Assembly (NCBI RefSeq): GCF_009856825.1
Contig: NZ_WVTD01000006.1
Coordinates: 1 to 64,000 of the forward strand
DNA: 64,000 nucleotides
Origin: Novosphingobium silvae
GTDB taxonomy: Bacteria > Pseudomonadota > Alphaproteobacteria > Sphingomonadales > Sphingomonadaceae
Reading direction: 5' to 3'
Shown here one piece after another: positions 42,165 to 52,339 of this stretch. Below the pieces are notes generated by a model. It saw only the letters and a program-made list of their open reading frames with translations. It made no database searches and was not told where the DNA came from. The translations under genes were made by a program, and so were the position numbers. The stretch's first letter is position 1. Every line of letters begins with the position of its first letter.

Positions 42165-45100
42165 TCAGAACATCTTGCGGAAGTCTATCCCCAGCACCCG
42201 GCCCTGCGGATTGCGATAGGCCCGCTGGTAGGCGATCGGCGTGGCGCCGGTTCCGTCCGTCACCCTCTGGCGCGAATCGAGGAGGTTGTCGGCGACCAGC
42301 GACAGGCGGGCGCCCTTGAGGAACGGCATCCTGGCGACGAGCGCCTCGTTGCGGCCAAGGTCGGCGAATATGCGCAGCGACACGTCGAACGTGCTGCCGA
42401 AGCGCAGGTCCGAACTTCCCGGCTGGCCCGAACCGTTCACGCGTGCCGGCGCTTCCCATTCGGCCTTCAGGCGAAGGCCATAGCCGTTCTTGAACAGGCC
42501 CCCTTCGGCCTCGATCGCGTGGCGCGGCGTGCCGCCGGCCCCGATCGCGTCGCCGCCGAGCTGGTCGAGCGTCGGTACCCCCGGCGCGATGGTGACCGTG
42601 TCGGAGAACCGCCAGGTATGATAGACCGCAAGGTTCCACCGGCTTCCTCCGGGGCGTCCCCCCGGTCCGCCCGGGCCCATCGGCGGGCCGCCGGCTCCCG
42701 GCCCCATGCCCGGCGCTCCGGGACGGCGTTCGCCTGGACCGGTGCCTTCCGCGCGCGTTCCCCCGGGGCCACTTGCCGGTGCGGTCGCCCCGCCGCCTGC
42801 GAAACGCATCTCGCGCGCAGGGTCGCCGCTTGGCTGCCCGCCCGCGCCGGCACCCGGAGCGGCATCGGCACGGCAGAAGCGCTCGCGCAGGTCCGCAAGC
42901 TTGGCTGGATCGACCTTTCCGTCGGTCCCCATGATGCGCTCGCGCATGCGGTCGGGCAGGCTTGCGACATCAGGCGGCCCGCTGCCGCCCGCGCAAAGTG
43001 CGGTGCGGATGCGCTCGAAACGCTCCGGGTCGAAGCCGCCGCCCGGACCCGCGCCTTGCTGGGGCGACGCGCCCTCGGCGGAACATGCGCGCTGCTTGAA
43101 CTCGGCGAGCTTCGCCGGATCGATCCTGCCATCCGTGCCGGTCATCCGCTGGCGCATGCCTTCGGGCAGCGAAGCGAGGTCCGGTTCGGCGGCGCCGGGC
43201 GCGCAAAGCTTTTCCCGGAGCGCCGCGAAACGCGAAGGATCGAAGCCGCGCCGCGTGGGCTGCCCGTCTGCCGAAGGCGCGCTCCCGGTTCCCGGCATCG
43301 GCCCGTTCGGTCCCGTGACCGGCGCGACGGGAGCGGAAGAACCCTGCGCCGCCCCCGACGAGGACGCACCGGAGCCGCCCCCCGGGGAAGCGGAGGAGGA
43401 GCCGCCAAGGCTGCCGGAGAGGTTCAGGCCCCAGCGAAGCGACGAAGTGCGAACCTCGTCGAAAGTCACCGGGCGACGGTCGATCGCGATGAGATTGCCT
43501 GCATCGTCACGGGTCACGCGCCCGGGGAACGCCGTCTCGATCTGCGGCGTGAGCAGCGGGAACGACTGCGTCACGTCGCTGGAGTGGTTGCGGAAATACT
43601 CGACCACGAGGTTCGAGCGCTGCATGAACGGAAGCTGCCACTGCGCCGAGATCTTCCAGTCACGCTGGGTCTCCTTGCGCAGGTCGGGGTTGCCGCCGCT
43701 CGTGACCGTCACCAACGAGGTCACGGAATTGGTGAAGTCGTAGACGGGCACGTTGTAGGTCACGATGTTCGGCGCGGCGAGCTGGGTGAGCTGCGGCGCC
43801 GCTTCATCGACGATATAGCTGGCCTGCAGCGTCAGCGTGTCGGTCGGAGACCAGGTGAGACCCGCGCTCCTGTCCTTGAGCGTGCCGAAATCCGAAAGAT
43901 GGTCGATCCCGCCGCTGAAGTTCAGCGTGATGTCGCCCACGGCTCCCAGGAAGTCCTCGGCCTTGCTGGTCACCGGAAGCGCCAGGTTCACGCCGCCCAG
44001 AACGTCGCCGCGCTTGAGCGTGATCGAGCCGAGGGACGTGCGCGTATCCTCGCTGATCGAGCGGTCGAAGTCGTAGCCCGCCTTGACCGTCAGGTTCGCC
44101 TCGCCTGCCGGCGTGCGGAACGGCTTGCCCGAAATCGTCGCCAGGTTGCTGATCGTGAACTGGCGCGTGCGCGCCACGTCGACCCCGGCGCCCGGCACGG
44201 CAGGCAGCGCCCCGTCGATCGCCAGCGTTCCCGCTTCTGCGGCGTCGACCAGTGCCGAGGTGTCGCGCTCACGATCGACGCGGGTGTTGCTGTCGACGTA
44301 AGTGGCGTTGGCCGTCGCGCTCAGCTGCCATTCGCCCACCATGGTGCTGTAGCCCAGCCCGCCCTCGAAGGTGTCCGAGACGGCGCGCGTGGTCAGCGGA
44401 TCAGGCAAGGTGCGGATCTCGCTCTCACCCTCCGGATTGGTAAGCGTCAGGGTGTCGAGGCCCGAAAGCGAGGTGGTCTGCGAGCGGGTGTAGCCGCCCG
44501 TCACGGTAATCGAGCCGCCCAGCCCGTTCTCTCCCACGCCCTGCGTCATCGTGCCTTCGAGCGTGAACTCGGAGTCCTTCGCCGCCAGACTGCGGTAACG
44601 TGCGGGATCAGGGTCGCCGGCCACCGTGGGAACACGCGATTCCTGCTGGATGACGTCACGCTCGCTCTCGGTGAGGATGCTCGTCTCGTCGAGCTTGACG
44701 TTGACGTTGTAGCGGCGCGGCCCGGCGATCCGGAAAAGCCCGCCTTCCAGCTCGTAGTTGTCATAGCCGCCATCGGTCGGCCGATTGTATTCACCCGATG
44801 CGGTGACCGCGGCGAACTGGTCCTTGAGGATGATGTTCACCACGCGCTGGTTCGCCGAATAACCGAAGCGCAGGGCCACTTCCTCGGGCAGCACCTCGAG
44901 CTTGCGGATCGCCTCGGGCGGGATGTTGCGCATTTCGCGGAAGCTGCTGATGCGCTGCCCGTTGAGAAGCATCACCGGCCGCCCGTCGCCGCGCCCGCGA
45001 CCGCTGCCGGTCTGCGGGCTGATCGCGTCGAGCAGTTCCTCGATCGAGTTGACGCCATAGGAAGCAATGTCCTCTTCCGAGAACACTTCGATCGGCTTTT

Positions 45101-45272
45101 GCGGTGCGTCGATCTGGCCGATGATCCGGGGCGCGGTGACGATGATCTCGTCTCCTTGCACTTCGAGCGGATCGTCGTTGTCGTCGCTCACGACGATCGC
45201 GGAATCCTGCGCGTATGCGGCCGACGGCAGGGCCAGGCTCGCGACCAGGCTGATCAAGGGTAAGGAACGCAA
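42165..45272 (-). CDS. TonB-dependent receptor with a duplicated cysteine-containing insert
   Basis: Outer-membrane receptor of about 1035 residues with a signal peptide ending SAAYA. The plug has [28 protein letters not shown] and [19 protein letters not shown]; the C-terminus ends in a phenylalanine (GIDFRKMF), as expected for Bam-dependent assembly. Residues about 623-877 are a Gly/Pro/Ser-rich insert between two barrel strands, containing two copies of a 55-60 residue unit. The start is TTG 45272 with GGAG seven bases upstream; ATG 45332 is the longer alternative. The ligand is unknown. Confidence 0.88.
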   Translation of the reverse strand: MRSLPLISLVASLALPSAAYAQDSAIVVSDDNDDPLEVQGDEIIVTAPRIIGQIDAPQKPIEVFSEEDIASYGVNSIEELLDAISPQTGSGRGRGDGRPVMLLNGQRISSFREMRNIPPEAIRKLEVLPEEVALRFGYSANQRVVNIILKDQFAAVTASGEYNRPTDGGYDNYELEGGLFRIAGPRRYNVNVKLDETSILTESERDVIQQESRVPTVAGDPDPARYRSLAAKDSEFTLEGTMTQGVGENGLGGSITVTGGYTRSQTTSLSGLDTLTLTNPEGESEIRTLPDPLTTRAVSDTFEGGLGYSTMVGEWQLSATANATYVDSNTRVDRERDTSALVDAAEAGTLAIDGALPAVPGAGVDVARTRQFTISNLATISGKPFRTPAGEANLTVKAGYDFDRSISEDTRTSLGSITLKRGDVLGGVNLALPVTSKAEDFLGAVGDITLNFSGGIDHLSDFGTLKDRSAGLTWSPTDTLTLQASYIVDEAAPQLTQLAAPNIVTYNVPVYDFTNSVTSLVTVTSGGNPDLRKETQRDWKISAQWQLPFMQRSNLVVEYFRNHSSDVTQSFPLLTPQIETAFPGRVTRDDAGNLIAIDRRPVTFDEVRTSSLRWGLNLSGSLGGSSSASPGGGSGASSSGAAQGSSAPVAPVTGPNGPMPGTGSAPSADGQPTRRGFDPSRFAALREKLCAPGAAEPDLASLPEGMRQRMTGTDGRIDPAKLAEFKQRACSAEGASPQQGAGPGGGFDPERFERIRTALCAGGSGPPDVASLPDRMRERIMGTDGKVDPAKLADLRERFCRADAAPGAGAGGQPSGDPAREMRFAGGGATAPASGPGGTRAEGTGPGERRPGAPGMGPGAGGPPMGPGGPGGRPGGSRWNLAVYHTWRFSDTVTIAPGVPTLDQLGGDAIGAGGTPRHAIEAEGGLFKNGYGLRLKAEWEAPARVNGSGQPGSSDLRFGSTFDVSLRIFADLGRNEALVARMPFLKGARLSLVADNLLDSRQRVTDGTGATPIAYQRAYRNPQGRVLGIDFRKMF
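42862..43036 (-). repeat. Second copy of the insert unit in the TonB receptor
   Basis: Codes for a unit beginning [15 protein letters not shown], running through [20 protein letters not shown] and ending [11 protein letters not shown]. It aligns without large gaps to the copy at 43080-43247. Both keep two cysteines and a DG[KR][IV]D centre that loosely resembles an EF-hand loop. Confidence 0.7.
43080..43247 (-). repeat. First copy of the insert unit in the TonB receptor
   Basis: Codes for a unit beginning [15 protein letters not shown], running through [20 protein letters not shown] and ending [12 protein letters not shown] Gln/Gly/Pro-rich linker joins it to the second copy. Confidence 0.7.
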
Positions 45273-45483
45273 ATGCAATCTCCGCCTAAAAGCATCAGTG
45301 ACAGACGTGTTGTTCCTTCCCCGAGGCTCCATTGCCCTCCCCGTCGAAGGACGACAAGCCGCACCGAGGTATCATTTTGTCGCAACCGTCTTGCGCGGTC
45401 ATGAACGTCGGAGGCTTCCATTTGTGGCGAGTCGTGGCTATGTCGCGCCGCGACAGCCAACCAGAACATGGGTAAGATCGCCG

Positions 45484-45735
45484 ATGGCGAAGGAAGAACT
45501 TCTTGAGATGCGCGGAAGGGTGGTCGAACTCCTGCCCAACGCGATGTTCCGCGTCGAACTCGAGAACGGCCACGAAATCCTCGGCCACACGGCGGGCAAG
45601 ATGCGCAAGAACCGCATCCGCGTTCTCGTAGGCGACGAAGTCCTCGTGGAACTGACGCCCTACGACCTGACCAAGGGCCGCATCACCTACCGCTTCATGC
45701 CCGGCCGTGGCGGCCCAGGTCAGTTTGGCGGCTGA
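45484..45735 (+). CDS. infA: Translation initiation factor IF-1
   Basis: An 83-residue OB-fold protein, [20 protein letters not shown], ending in the alphaproteobacterial Gly-rich tail [11 protein letters not shown]. It blocks the ribosomal A site during initiation. The start is the ATG at 45484; upstream sequence in frame is not part of the gene. maf overlaps its end, so infA heads a tight cluster of maf, the RNase E/G-like gene and yacG. Confidence 0.97.
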   Translation: MAKEELLEMRGRVVELLPNAMFRVELENGHEILGHTAGKMRKNRIRVLVGDEVLVELTPYDLTKGRITYRFMPGRGGPGQFGG

Positions 45736-46303
45736 TCCCCGGCTCATTCTCGCCTCCGCCAGTCCGCGCCGCCGCGAACTGATCGGACGCTTGAGCATCG
45801 AACCCGCCGCCATCCACGCGGCGGATATCGACGAGACGCCGCATCCGCGCGAGATCCCGCGTGAGTACGCAGCGCGCATGGCCCGCGAAAAGGCGCTGGC
45901 GGTCTCCACCCCGGATGCCCACGTGCTGGCGGGGGACACGGTGGTCGCCTGCGGCCGCCGGATCCTTCCCAAGGCGGAGGACGAGGCAACCGCGCGCGCC
46001 TGCCTTGCGCTGCTGTCCGGCCGGCGACACCGGGTGCTCTCCGCCATCGCCCTGCTTTCCCCCGACGGCACGCTGCGCGAGCGGCTGAGCGAAACCGTCG
46101 TGCGCTTCAAGCAACTCGACCATGACGAGGTGGAGGCCTACATCGCCGGCGGCGAGTGGGCGGGCAAGGCTGGAGGCTATGCCATCCAGGGCAGTGCCGA
46201 AGGGCTGATCGCGTGGATTTCCGGCAGTCACTCGGGCGTGGTGGGGCTTCCCCTGTTCGAGACGCGCGCGCTGCTGCGTTCGGCCGGGTTCGCCCTTGGC
46301 TGA
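45725..46303 (+). CDS. maf: Maf family nucleotide pyrophosphatase
   Basis: Hydrolyses non-canonical or modified nucleoside triphosphates to monophosphates (house-cleaning), the YhdE/YceF group. The protein has the signature [13 protein letters not shown], the catalytic aspartate region [11 protein letters not shown], and [18 protein letters not shown]. Start codons are poor: TTG 45725 gives [14 protein letters not shown] 45707 is the alternative (198 residues). Either overlaps infA. The stop overlaps the TTG start of the next gene. Confidence 0.93.
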   Translation: MAADPRLILASASPRRRELIGRLSIEPAAIHAADIDETPHPREIPREYAARMAREKALAVSTPDAHVLAGDTVVACGRRILPKAEDEATARACLALLSGRRHRVLSAIALLSPDGTLRERLSETVVRFKQLDHDEVEAYIAGGEWAGKAGGYAIQGSAEGLIAWISGSHSGVVGLPLFETRALLRSAGFALG

Positions 46304-47270
46304 ATGGCTCGTAGAGGACGGGATTGGCGAGACACGCGCCATCCTCGTCGACAACGGCCGCGTCCTTGCGGCACGTCTGGAATGGCCCGGCGGCCTTGCG
46401 GCGGGGCAGATCGGCGATGCGGTGCTCGTCGCCCGCCGGCCCGGCTCAGCGCGGGGAACCGTCCGCTTCGATACGGGAGAAGAGGCCCTTGTCGACGGGT
46501 TGCCGCTCTCCGCGAGCCAGGGCGCGATGCAGCGCGTCATGGTGACCCGTTCGGCAATGGCGGAAACCGGACGGCTCAAGCGCGCGCAGGTTCGACCAAG
46601 CGAGCTTGACGTCCGCCCCGCGCCCGGCTTGGCGCAGGTCCTTGCAGCCGAGGGTCTTCCGGTTCGAGGCGTCCGCCGCTTTCCCCTCGACCCCTGGCCC
46701 GACATCGTCGCCGAGGCGCTCGACGGGGTTGTAGCCTTTCCCGGCGGCTCGCTGGTGGTGACCCCCACGCCCGCGATGACGCTGATCGACGTGGACGGCG
46801 CGCTCACCCCGGGCGCGCTCGCGCTTGCCGCGGTTCCCGCAATCGCGGAGGTGATCGGCCGGCTCGACCTTGCCGGCTCGATCGGGATCGACTTTCCCTC
46901 GCTGGAAGGCAAGGCCGACAGGCGCGCGGTGGACGAGGCGCTTGCCGCCGCCCTTGGCGACTGGCCGCACCAGCGCACCGCGATGAACGGCTTCGGCTTC
47001 GTCCAGATCGTGTCGCGGCTCGAGCGTCCATCCATCGCGCAGCGGATCCGTTCGGCTCCCGCCGGAGCCTCGGCCCGCCTGCTGCTCCGCCAGGCGGAAG
47101 CGGTCGCAGAGCCGGGCGCGCTGCTGCTCACCGCGCACCCCGCGGTCCATGCGGCAATCGCCGAGGAATGGCTTGCGCAACTGGCGCGGCGCACGGGGCG
47201 CACCATCCGCCTGCATGAGGAGCGGACGCTTGCGCTCTCAGCGGGATTCGCGCAGGCGGTGCCTCTATGA
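46296..47270 (+). CDS. Short ribonuclease E/G-like protein
   Basis: A 324-residue relative of the RNase E/G catalytic core. The DNase I-like part is visible in [24 protein letters not shown] and [22 protein letters not shown]; the aspartates of these motifs would bind the metal. It is shorter than RNase G, with no clear S1 domain and no CPxC zinc-link, so quaternary structure and RNA entry may differ. The start is TTG 46296, eight bases before the maf stop ends; the stop overlaps yacG (ATGA). Widely found in this sphingomonad cluster, in my recollection. Confidence 0.83.
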   Translation: MAEWLVEDGIGETRAILVDNGRVLAARLEWPGGLAAGQIGDAVLVARRPGSARGTVRFDTGEEALVDGLPLSASQGAMQRVMVTRSAMAETGRLKRAQVRPSELDVRPAPGLAQVLAAEGLPVRGVRRFPLDPWPDIVAEALDGVVAFPGGSLVVTPTPAMTLIDVDGALTPGALALAAVPAIAEVIGRLDLAGSIGIDFPSLEGKADRRAVDEALAAALGDWPHQRTAMNGFGFVQIVSRLERPSIAQRIRSAPAGASARLLLRQAEAVAEPGALLLTAHPAVHAAIAEEWLAQLARRTGRTIRLHEERTLALSAGFAQAVPL

Positions 47271-47458
47271 CTTTTTCCGAACGCAAGTGCCCCATCTGCC
47301 GCAAGCCCCGCGTCGCGGAGCATGCGCCCTTCTGCTCCAAGCGCTGCCGCGACCGCGACCTGCTGCAGTGGCTCGATGACGGCTACGCCCTCCCCGGCCA
47401 GCCCCATGATCCTGAGGACTTCGCGGGCGCGCCGCAGAACAATCCACAGGACGATTGA
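47267..47458 (+). CDS. yacG: DNA gyrase inhibitor YacG
   Basis: A 63-residue zinc protein that binds gyrase B and blocks DNA binding. The zinc site is CPIC near residue 8 and CSKRC near 23, followed by [18 protein letters not shown]. The ATG overlaps the stop of the preceding gene by four bases. tRNA-Phe follows about 100 bases later. Confidence 0.96.
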   Translation: MTFSERKCPICRKPRVAEHAPFCSKRCRDRDLLQWLDDGYALPGQPHDPEDFAGAPQNNPQDD

Positions 47459-47557
47459 AATTTGTTCGTCATTTAGGGGTTGCCAAGGTCTGCGCGCTTC
47501 GCCATAGGCCCGCCCACACCGCTCGCCGGTCTCTTCGCAGACCGCCGCCGATCGGAT

Positions 47558-47633
47558 GCCCGAGTAGCTCAGTTGGTAGAGCATGCGACTGAAAATCGCA
47601 GTGTCGGTGGTTCGAATCCGCCCTCGGGCACCA
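47558..47633 (+). tRNA. tRNA-Phe (anticodon GAA)
   Basis: Acceptor stem GCCCGAG pairs with CTCGGGC; D loop AGCTCAGTTGGTAGAGC; anticodon stem TGCGA/TCGCA with loop CTGAAAA, anticodon GAA; T arm GGTGGTTCGAATCCGCC. The CCA end is encoded. It is 76 bases long. Confidence 0.98.
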
Positions 47634-47889
47634 TCACCTCTCTTGCAGAGCCTGATGCGGTGCTTCTCCGGAAAATAGCTGGTTCTCAACCTTGACCCGC
47701 TCGGGCGGCTTGGATCGCATTTGCGTGCCGAGAGCTGCCTGCTCGCCGCGACCGCTTTTCTCCTTGCCGTCCTGAACCTTGCAGGCCGCTTGTCAGCATG
47801 GTCGCAAATTGTCGCACCTGCGAAATGCGCCCTTGCGAGGCTGCCGTATTGCTCGGATAGGGCAAGGCAGGATCAAGAAGGCGTGCGAA
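47634..47889. promoter_or_regulatory. RND operon upstream region with a TCGCA-CC-TGCGA palindrome
   Basis: A 256-base gap with no convincing gene. TCGCACCTGCGA (47812-47823) is an inverted repeat with five-base arms around CC, and a nearby ATGGTCGCAAATTGTCGCA repeats TCGCA. This looks like an operator for a TetR-type repressor, but none is encoded next to it. The RND ribosome binding site AAGAAGG lies at the end. Confidence 0.4.
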
Positions 47890-49131
47890 TTGAAGATTCT
47901 CCCCCCCAGTGCCCTCCGCCTGCGGCCGCGCAGGTCCTTGCCCTTCGTCCTGATTGCGGCGGCTGCGCTTTCCGCCTGCTCGGGAGAGCCTGACCAGAGC
48001 CAGACCCAACGGCCCGGGGGAACCGTCGGCTACATCGTCGCGCAGACGAGCACCGTACCCGTTGGCGTCACGCTGAGCGGCCGCACGGTGGCGTTCGAAA
48101 CTTCGGAAGTCCGGCCGCAGGTCACCGGCGTCATCCGCAAGCGCCTCTTCACCGAGGGAAGCTATGTGAAGGCCGGGCAGCCGCTCTTCGAGATTGATCC
48201 CAGCCTTTACCGTGCGGCCGTCAACCAGGCCGAGGCCAACCTTGCCAGTGCCCGGGCCACGGCCGAGGCAGCCACGGTGAAGGCGGACCGCTACCGTCCG
48301 CTTGCCGATATGGAGGCAATCGCCCGGCAGGACTATACCGACGCGCTCTCCGAAGCGCGGGTGGCCAAGGCCGCGATCGCGCAGAACGCAGCCACGCTCG
48401 ACACCGCGCGCATCAACCTGAGGTTCACCAGCGTGCCCGCGCCCATCAGTGGCCGGATCGGCCGTTCGCTGGCCACCGTCGGCGCGCTTGCCAGCGCCAC
48501 GCAGGCAGATCCTCTCGCCGTGATCCAGCGCATGGACCCGATCTTCGTCGACATGCAGCAGTCGGCCACCGAGTTGACCGCGCTGCGCCGCAGGCTTGCC
48601 GAGGGAGGCGTGATGCCCGGCAGCACCGCCGTGCGCCTGCAGCTCGACGGCGGCACGACCTATCCGATCACCGGCACCGTGCAGTTCTCGGAAGTGACCG
48701 TGGACCAGACCACGGGTACCGTCACCTTGCGCGCCCGCTTCCTCAATCCGAATGGCGTGCTGCTGCCCGGCATGTTCGTGACGGCCATGTTCGACCAGGC
48801 TTCCGATCCCAACGCGTTCCTGGTTCCCCAGAACGCCGTGCAGCGTGACTTCGACGGTACGGCCTTCCTCATGCTCGTCAGCGCGGATGGAAAGGCGGTC
48901 CGCCGCAAGGTCACCTCTGAGCGGACCTATGGGACCAATGCGGTCGTCACCTCAGGCCTGAAGCGCGGCGACAAGGTTATCGTCCAGGGCCTGAACGGCC
49001 TGCGACAAGGCACGCCGATCAAGGCCGTGCCAAGCACCGCGCCGCAAAAGGTGGTGCCGCCGCGCGAAGATGCCGGCGAAGGTTCGGGCCAAGGTTCCGG
49101 CGGTCGTCCCGGCACGAAGACGGGCGGCTGA
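47890..49131 (+). CDS. RND efflux periplasmic adaptor (membrane fusion) lipoprotein
   Basis: Adaptor linking the RND pump to the outer-membrane channel, 413 residues. The lipobox is LSAC; then come the lipoyl half-motifs (SGRTVAFETSEVRPQVTGVIRK and FTSVPAPISGRIGR), the helical hairpin and the beta-barrel. The start is TTG 47890 with AAGAAGG eight bases upstream; the longer ATG frame at 47779 would put 37 residues before the signal peptide. It heads a three-gene operon with pump and channel, AcrA-MexA type. Confidence 0.95.
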   Translation: MKILPPSALRLRPRRSLPFVLIAAAALSACSGEPDQSQTQRPGGTVGYIVAQTSTVPVGVTLSGRTVAFETSEVRPQVTGVIRKRLFTEGSYVKAGQPLFEIDPSLYRAAVNQAEANLASARATAEAATVKADRYRPLADMEAIARQDYTDALSEARVAKAAIAQNAATLDTARINLRFTSVPAPISGRIGRSLATVGALASATQADPLAVIQRMDPIFVDMQQSATELTALRRRLAEGGVMPGSTAVRLQLDGGTTYPITGTVQFSEVTVDQTTGTVTLRARFLNPNGVLLPGMFVTAMFDQASDPNAFLVPQNAVQRDFDGTAFLMLVSADGKAVRRKVTSERTYGTNAVVTSGLKRGDKVIVQGLNGLRQGTPIKAVPSTAPQKVVPPREDAGEGSGQGSGGRPGTKTGG

Positions 49132-49138
49132 TACACGC

Positions 49139-52100
49139 ATGTCGCGCATCTTCATCGACCGTCCGATCTTCGCCTGGGTCCTTGCGATCATCGTCATGCT
49201 TGCGGGCCTTGGCGCGCTGAACTTCCTGCCGAACGAACAGTACCCGGACATCGCGCCCGCGCAGGTCAACATCCGCGCGACCTACCAGGGCGCCTCGGCA
49301 CAGACGATCGAGAACTCGGTCACGCAGATCATCGAGCAGCAGCTGACCGGCATCGACGGCCTGCTTTATTTCAGCTCCTCGTCCAGCAACCGCGGTCAGG
49401 CGACGATCAGCGCTGTCTTCGCGAAAGGCACCGATCCCGATATTGCCCAGGTGCAGGTCCAGAACAAGGTCCAGTCCGCCCTGCCCCGCCTGCCGCAGAC
49501 GGTGCAGGCGCAGGGCGTGACGGTCACCAAGTCCAACCCCGACCAGCTGCTGCTGGTGGCCGTCTACGACGCGACCGATACGCGATCGAACATGGACGTG
49601 TCGGACTATCTGGCCTCAAACATCCAGGACCCCCTCTCGCGCGTGGAGGGCGTGGGCGAAGTCAACGTGTTCGGCGCGCCGCACGCGATGCGGATCTGGC
49701 TCGATCCGCGCAAGCTGGCAGCCGTGGCGCTCATGCCCGGTGACGTCACTTCGGCCATCCAGGCGCAGAACACCGAAGTTGCGGCCGGCGAAATCGGCGG
49801 CGTGCCCGCGCCCGAGGACCAGGCCATCAACGCCGTCGTCACCGCCGGATCGCGCCTGCAGACGGAGGAGCAGTTCCGCCAGATCGTGGTCAAGACCAAT
49901 CCCGATGGCTCCACCGTCACCATCGGAGACGTCGCACGGGTAGAGATCGGGGCGCAGAGCTACACCACGGTGAGCCGCGTCAACGGCCATCCCGGCGCCG
50001 GTATCTCGATCTCCCTGTCGCCCGGCGCCGACGCGCTGCGCACGGCAGAGGCCGTGAAAGGCAAGATGAAGGAACTTGCGGCCGGAATGCCCGACGGGCT
50101 CGAATACATCTACGGCAGCGATTCGACCGAGTTCATCAAGCTTTCCGTCGAGGAGGTGGAGAAGGCGCTTTTCGAGGCGATCATCCTCGTCGTCATCGTC
50201 ATGTTCGTGTTCCTGCAAAGCTGGCGCGCAACACTCATCCCGGCGATCGCGGTTCCGGTCGTGCTGCTCGGCACGTTCGCGGTGTTCTATGTCGCGGGTT
50301 TCTCGATCAACACGCTGACACTCTTCGGGCTCGTGCTCGCCATCGGCCTGCTTGTCGACGACGCCATCGTCGTGGTCGAGAACGTCGAGCGCCTGCTCGA
50401 GGAAAACCCCGGCATGTCCCCGCGCGAGGCGACGATCCGCTCCATGGAGGAGATCCAGGTCGCGCTCATCGCGATCGCACTCGTCCTTTCGGCCGTGTTC
50501 CTGCCGATGGCTTTCTTCGGCGGTTCCACCGGCGTCATCTATCGCCAGTTCGCGCTGACGATCGTCACGGCCATGGTGCTCTCGGTCTTCGTCGCGCTGG
50601 TCCTCAGCCCGGCGCTGACGGCGACGCTGCTCAAGCCCCGCGTACCCGAGCACGAGCGCCAGCCCACCTGGGTGGAGCGCCGCCTCCCCTGGCTGGCGCG
50701 CCTGTCGCACAAGGCGGCGACGAAGTTCAACAACGGCTTCGAGAAGACCACCCTCGCCTATGAACGGCAGGTCGGCCGCGTGGTCGAGCGCAAGTGGCGC
50801 TGGCTCGCGCTGTTTCTGGTCTGCTGCGCCGGAACTTTCCTGCTGTTCCAGCGCCTACCCACCGGCTTCCTTCCCAACGAGGACCAGGGCAACGTCATGA
50901 TCCAGTGGCGGCTTCCCGCCGGCACTCCGCGGGCGCAGACCGAGGAAGTGCAGAAGCAGGTCGAGACGTACTTCAACACGCACGAGAAGAACAACGTAGC
51001 CGGCATGTTCACGCTCTCGGGCGGCGGCCAGGGAGCGTCCGGCCAGAACAGCGGTCAGGCGTTCATCAACCTGACCGACTGGAAAGAGCGCGAGGAAGAC
51101 AGGGACGGCGCCGAAGGGATTGTCCAGCGCGCGAGCGGCGCATTCCGCAATCTGCGCGACGCCCAGGTCTTCGCGCTGGTCCCCGGCGCCGTTCGCGGGC
51201 TTGGCAGTTCGTCGGGCTTCACTCTCGAACTGCAGAACGCCAACGGCATGAGCGCCGAGGATTTCGCCGCCGCGCGCGACAAGCTGCTTGCTGCGGCCAC
51301 CGCCAATCCGCAACTCGAAGGCGTGCGCCTGAGCAACCTTCCGGACGTGTCCACCCTCAAGATCGACACCGACACGCGCGCCCTCACCGCATTCGGCCTG
51401 AACCCGGGCGACGTGAACTCCACCCTCTCGACGGCGTGGGGCGGCAACTATGTCAACGACTTCATCGAGAAGGGCCGCGTCAAGCGCGTCTACGTGCAGG
51501 GCGATGCGCCGTTCCGCTCGCGTCCAGAGGACCTTGCCCAGTGGTTCGTACGCGGCTCCGACGGGCAGATGTCGCCCTTCTCCGCCTTCTCCACCGTGGG
51601 ATGGTCAACGGCGCCAAGCTCCACCTCGCGGTTCAACGGCCTGCCGGCCTACGAGTTCTCTGGCGAGGCTGCCTCGGGCGTAAGCTCGGGCACCGCGATG
51701 AACGTGATGGAGCAGCTGGCTTCCGAGATCCCCGGCGTCAGTGTGGCGTGGGCCGGCTCCTCCTATCAGGAGCGCCTGTCTTCGGGCCAGGGGCCGGTGC
51801 TTTACGCGCTCTCGCTGCTGGTCGTCTTCCTGTGCCTTGCCGCCCTGTACGAGAGCTGGTCGATCCCGGTCGCCGTGATCCTGGTGATCCCGCTGGGCCT
51901 GCTCGGCGCTATCGCCTTCGTGACGCTGCGCGGGCTGGAGAACGACGTTTACATGCAGATCGGCCTTCTCACCACCATGGGCCTCGCCGCGAAGAACGCC
52001 ATCCTGATGATCGAGTTCGCCGAACAGGCGGAACGGCAAGGCAAGCGCGTGATCGACGCCGCACTCGAAGCCGCGCGCATCCGTCTTCGCCCGATCCTGA

Positions 52101-52339
52101 TGACCAGCTTCGCGTTCATCTTCGGCGTCCTTCCCCTTGCACTGGCAACAGGGGCCGGTGCCAACAGCCGCATCGCCATCGGCACCGCCGTTGTCGGCGG
52201 CATGCTGACGGCAACCCTCCTGGCGATCTTCTATATCCCGCTGTTCTTCGTTCTGGTTCGCCGGGGCGTGCGCGATGGCCTGGCGGCCGCGCGGCAGAAG
52301 CTGCAGAAGCGACGCCAGGCTGCGGGAGACCCGGCATGA
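49139..52339 (+). CDS. RND multidrug efflux pump, HAE1/AcrB type
   Basis: Inner-membrane proton-drug antiporter of 1066 residues. It starts MSRIFIDRPIFAWVLAI and has the large periplasmic loops and 12 helices. The proton-relay aspartates are in AIGLLVDDAIVVVENV, with ALTIVTAMVLSVFVALVLSPALTATLL in the first half and IGLLTTMGLAAKNAILMIEFA in the second. It lies seven bases after the adaptor stop, and its TGA overlaps the ATG of the channel gene. Substrates are not predictable. Confidence 0.97.
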   Translation: MSRIFIDRPIFAWVLAIIVMLAGLGALNFLPNEQYPDIAPAQVNIRATYQGASAQTIENSVTQIIEQQLTGIDGLLYFSSSSSNRGQATISAVFAKGTDPDIAQVQVQNKVQSALPRLPQTVQAQGVTVTKSNPDQLLLVAVYDATDTRSNMDVSDYLASNIQDPLSRVEGVGEVNVFGAPHAMRIWLDPRKLAAVALMPGDVTSAIQAQNTEVAAGEIGGVPAPEDQAINAVVTAGSRLQTEEQFRQIVVKTNPDGSTVTIGDVARVEIGAQSYTTVSRVNGHPGAGISISLSPGADALRTAEAVKGKMKELAAGMPDGLEYIYGSDSTEFIKLSVEEVEKALFEAIILVVIVMFVFLQSWRATLIPAIAVPVVLLGTFAVFYVAGFSINTLTLFGLVLAIGLLVDDAIVVVENVERLLEENPGMSPREATIRSMEEIQVALIAIALVLSAVFLPMAFFGGSTGVIYRQFALTIVTAMVLSVFVALVLSPALTATLLKPRVPEHERQPTWVERRLPWLARLSHKAATKFNNGFEKTTLAYERQVGRVVERKWRWLALFLVCCAGTFLLFQRLPTGFLPNEDQGNVMIQWRLPAGTPRAQTEEVQKQVETYFNTHEKNNVAGMFTLSGGGQGASGQNSGQAFINLTDWKEREEDRDGAEGIVQRASGAFRNLRDAQVFALVPGAVRGLGSSSGFTLELQNANGMSAEDFAAARDKLLAAATANPQLEGVRLSNLPDVSTLKIDTDTRALTAFGLNPGDVNSTLSTAWGGNYVNDFIEKGRVKRVYVQGDAPFRSRPEDLAQWFVRGSDGQMSPFSAFSTVGWSTAPSSTSRFNGLPAYEFSGEAASGVSSGTAMNVMEQLASEIPGVSVAWAGSSYQERLSSGQGPVLYALSLLVVFLCLAALYESWSIPVAVILVIPLGLLGAIAFVTLRGLENDVYMQIGLLTTMGLAAKNAILMIEFAEQAERQGKRVIDAALEAARIRLRPILMTSFAFIFGVLPLALATGAGANSRIAIGTAVVGGMLTATLLAIFYIPLFFVLVRRGVRDGLAAARQKLQKRRQAAGDPA

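Noticed and set aside
42519-45263. A 914-codon plus-strand frame opposite the TonB receptor gene
   Set aside because: The opposite strand encodes a clear receptor with signal peptide and barrel; the plus-strand product has no recognisable domain.
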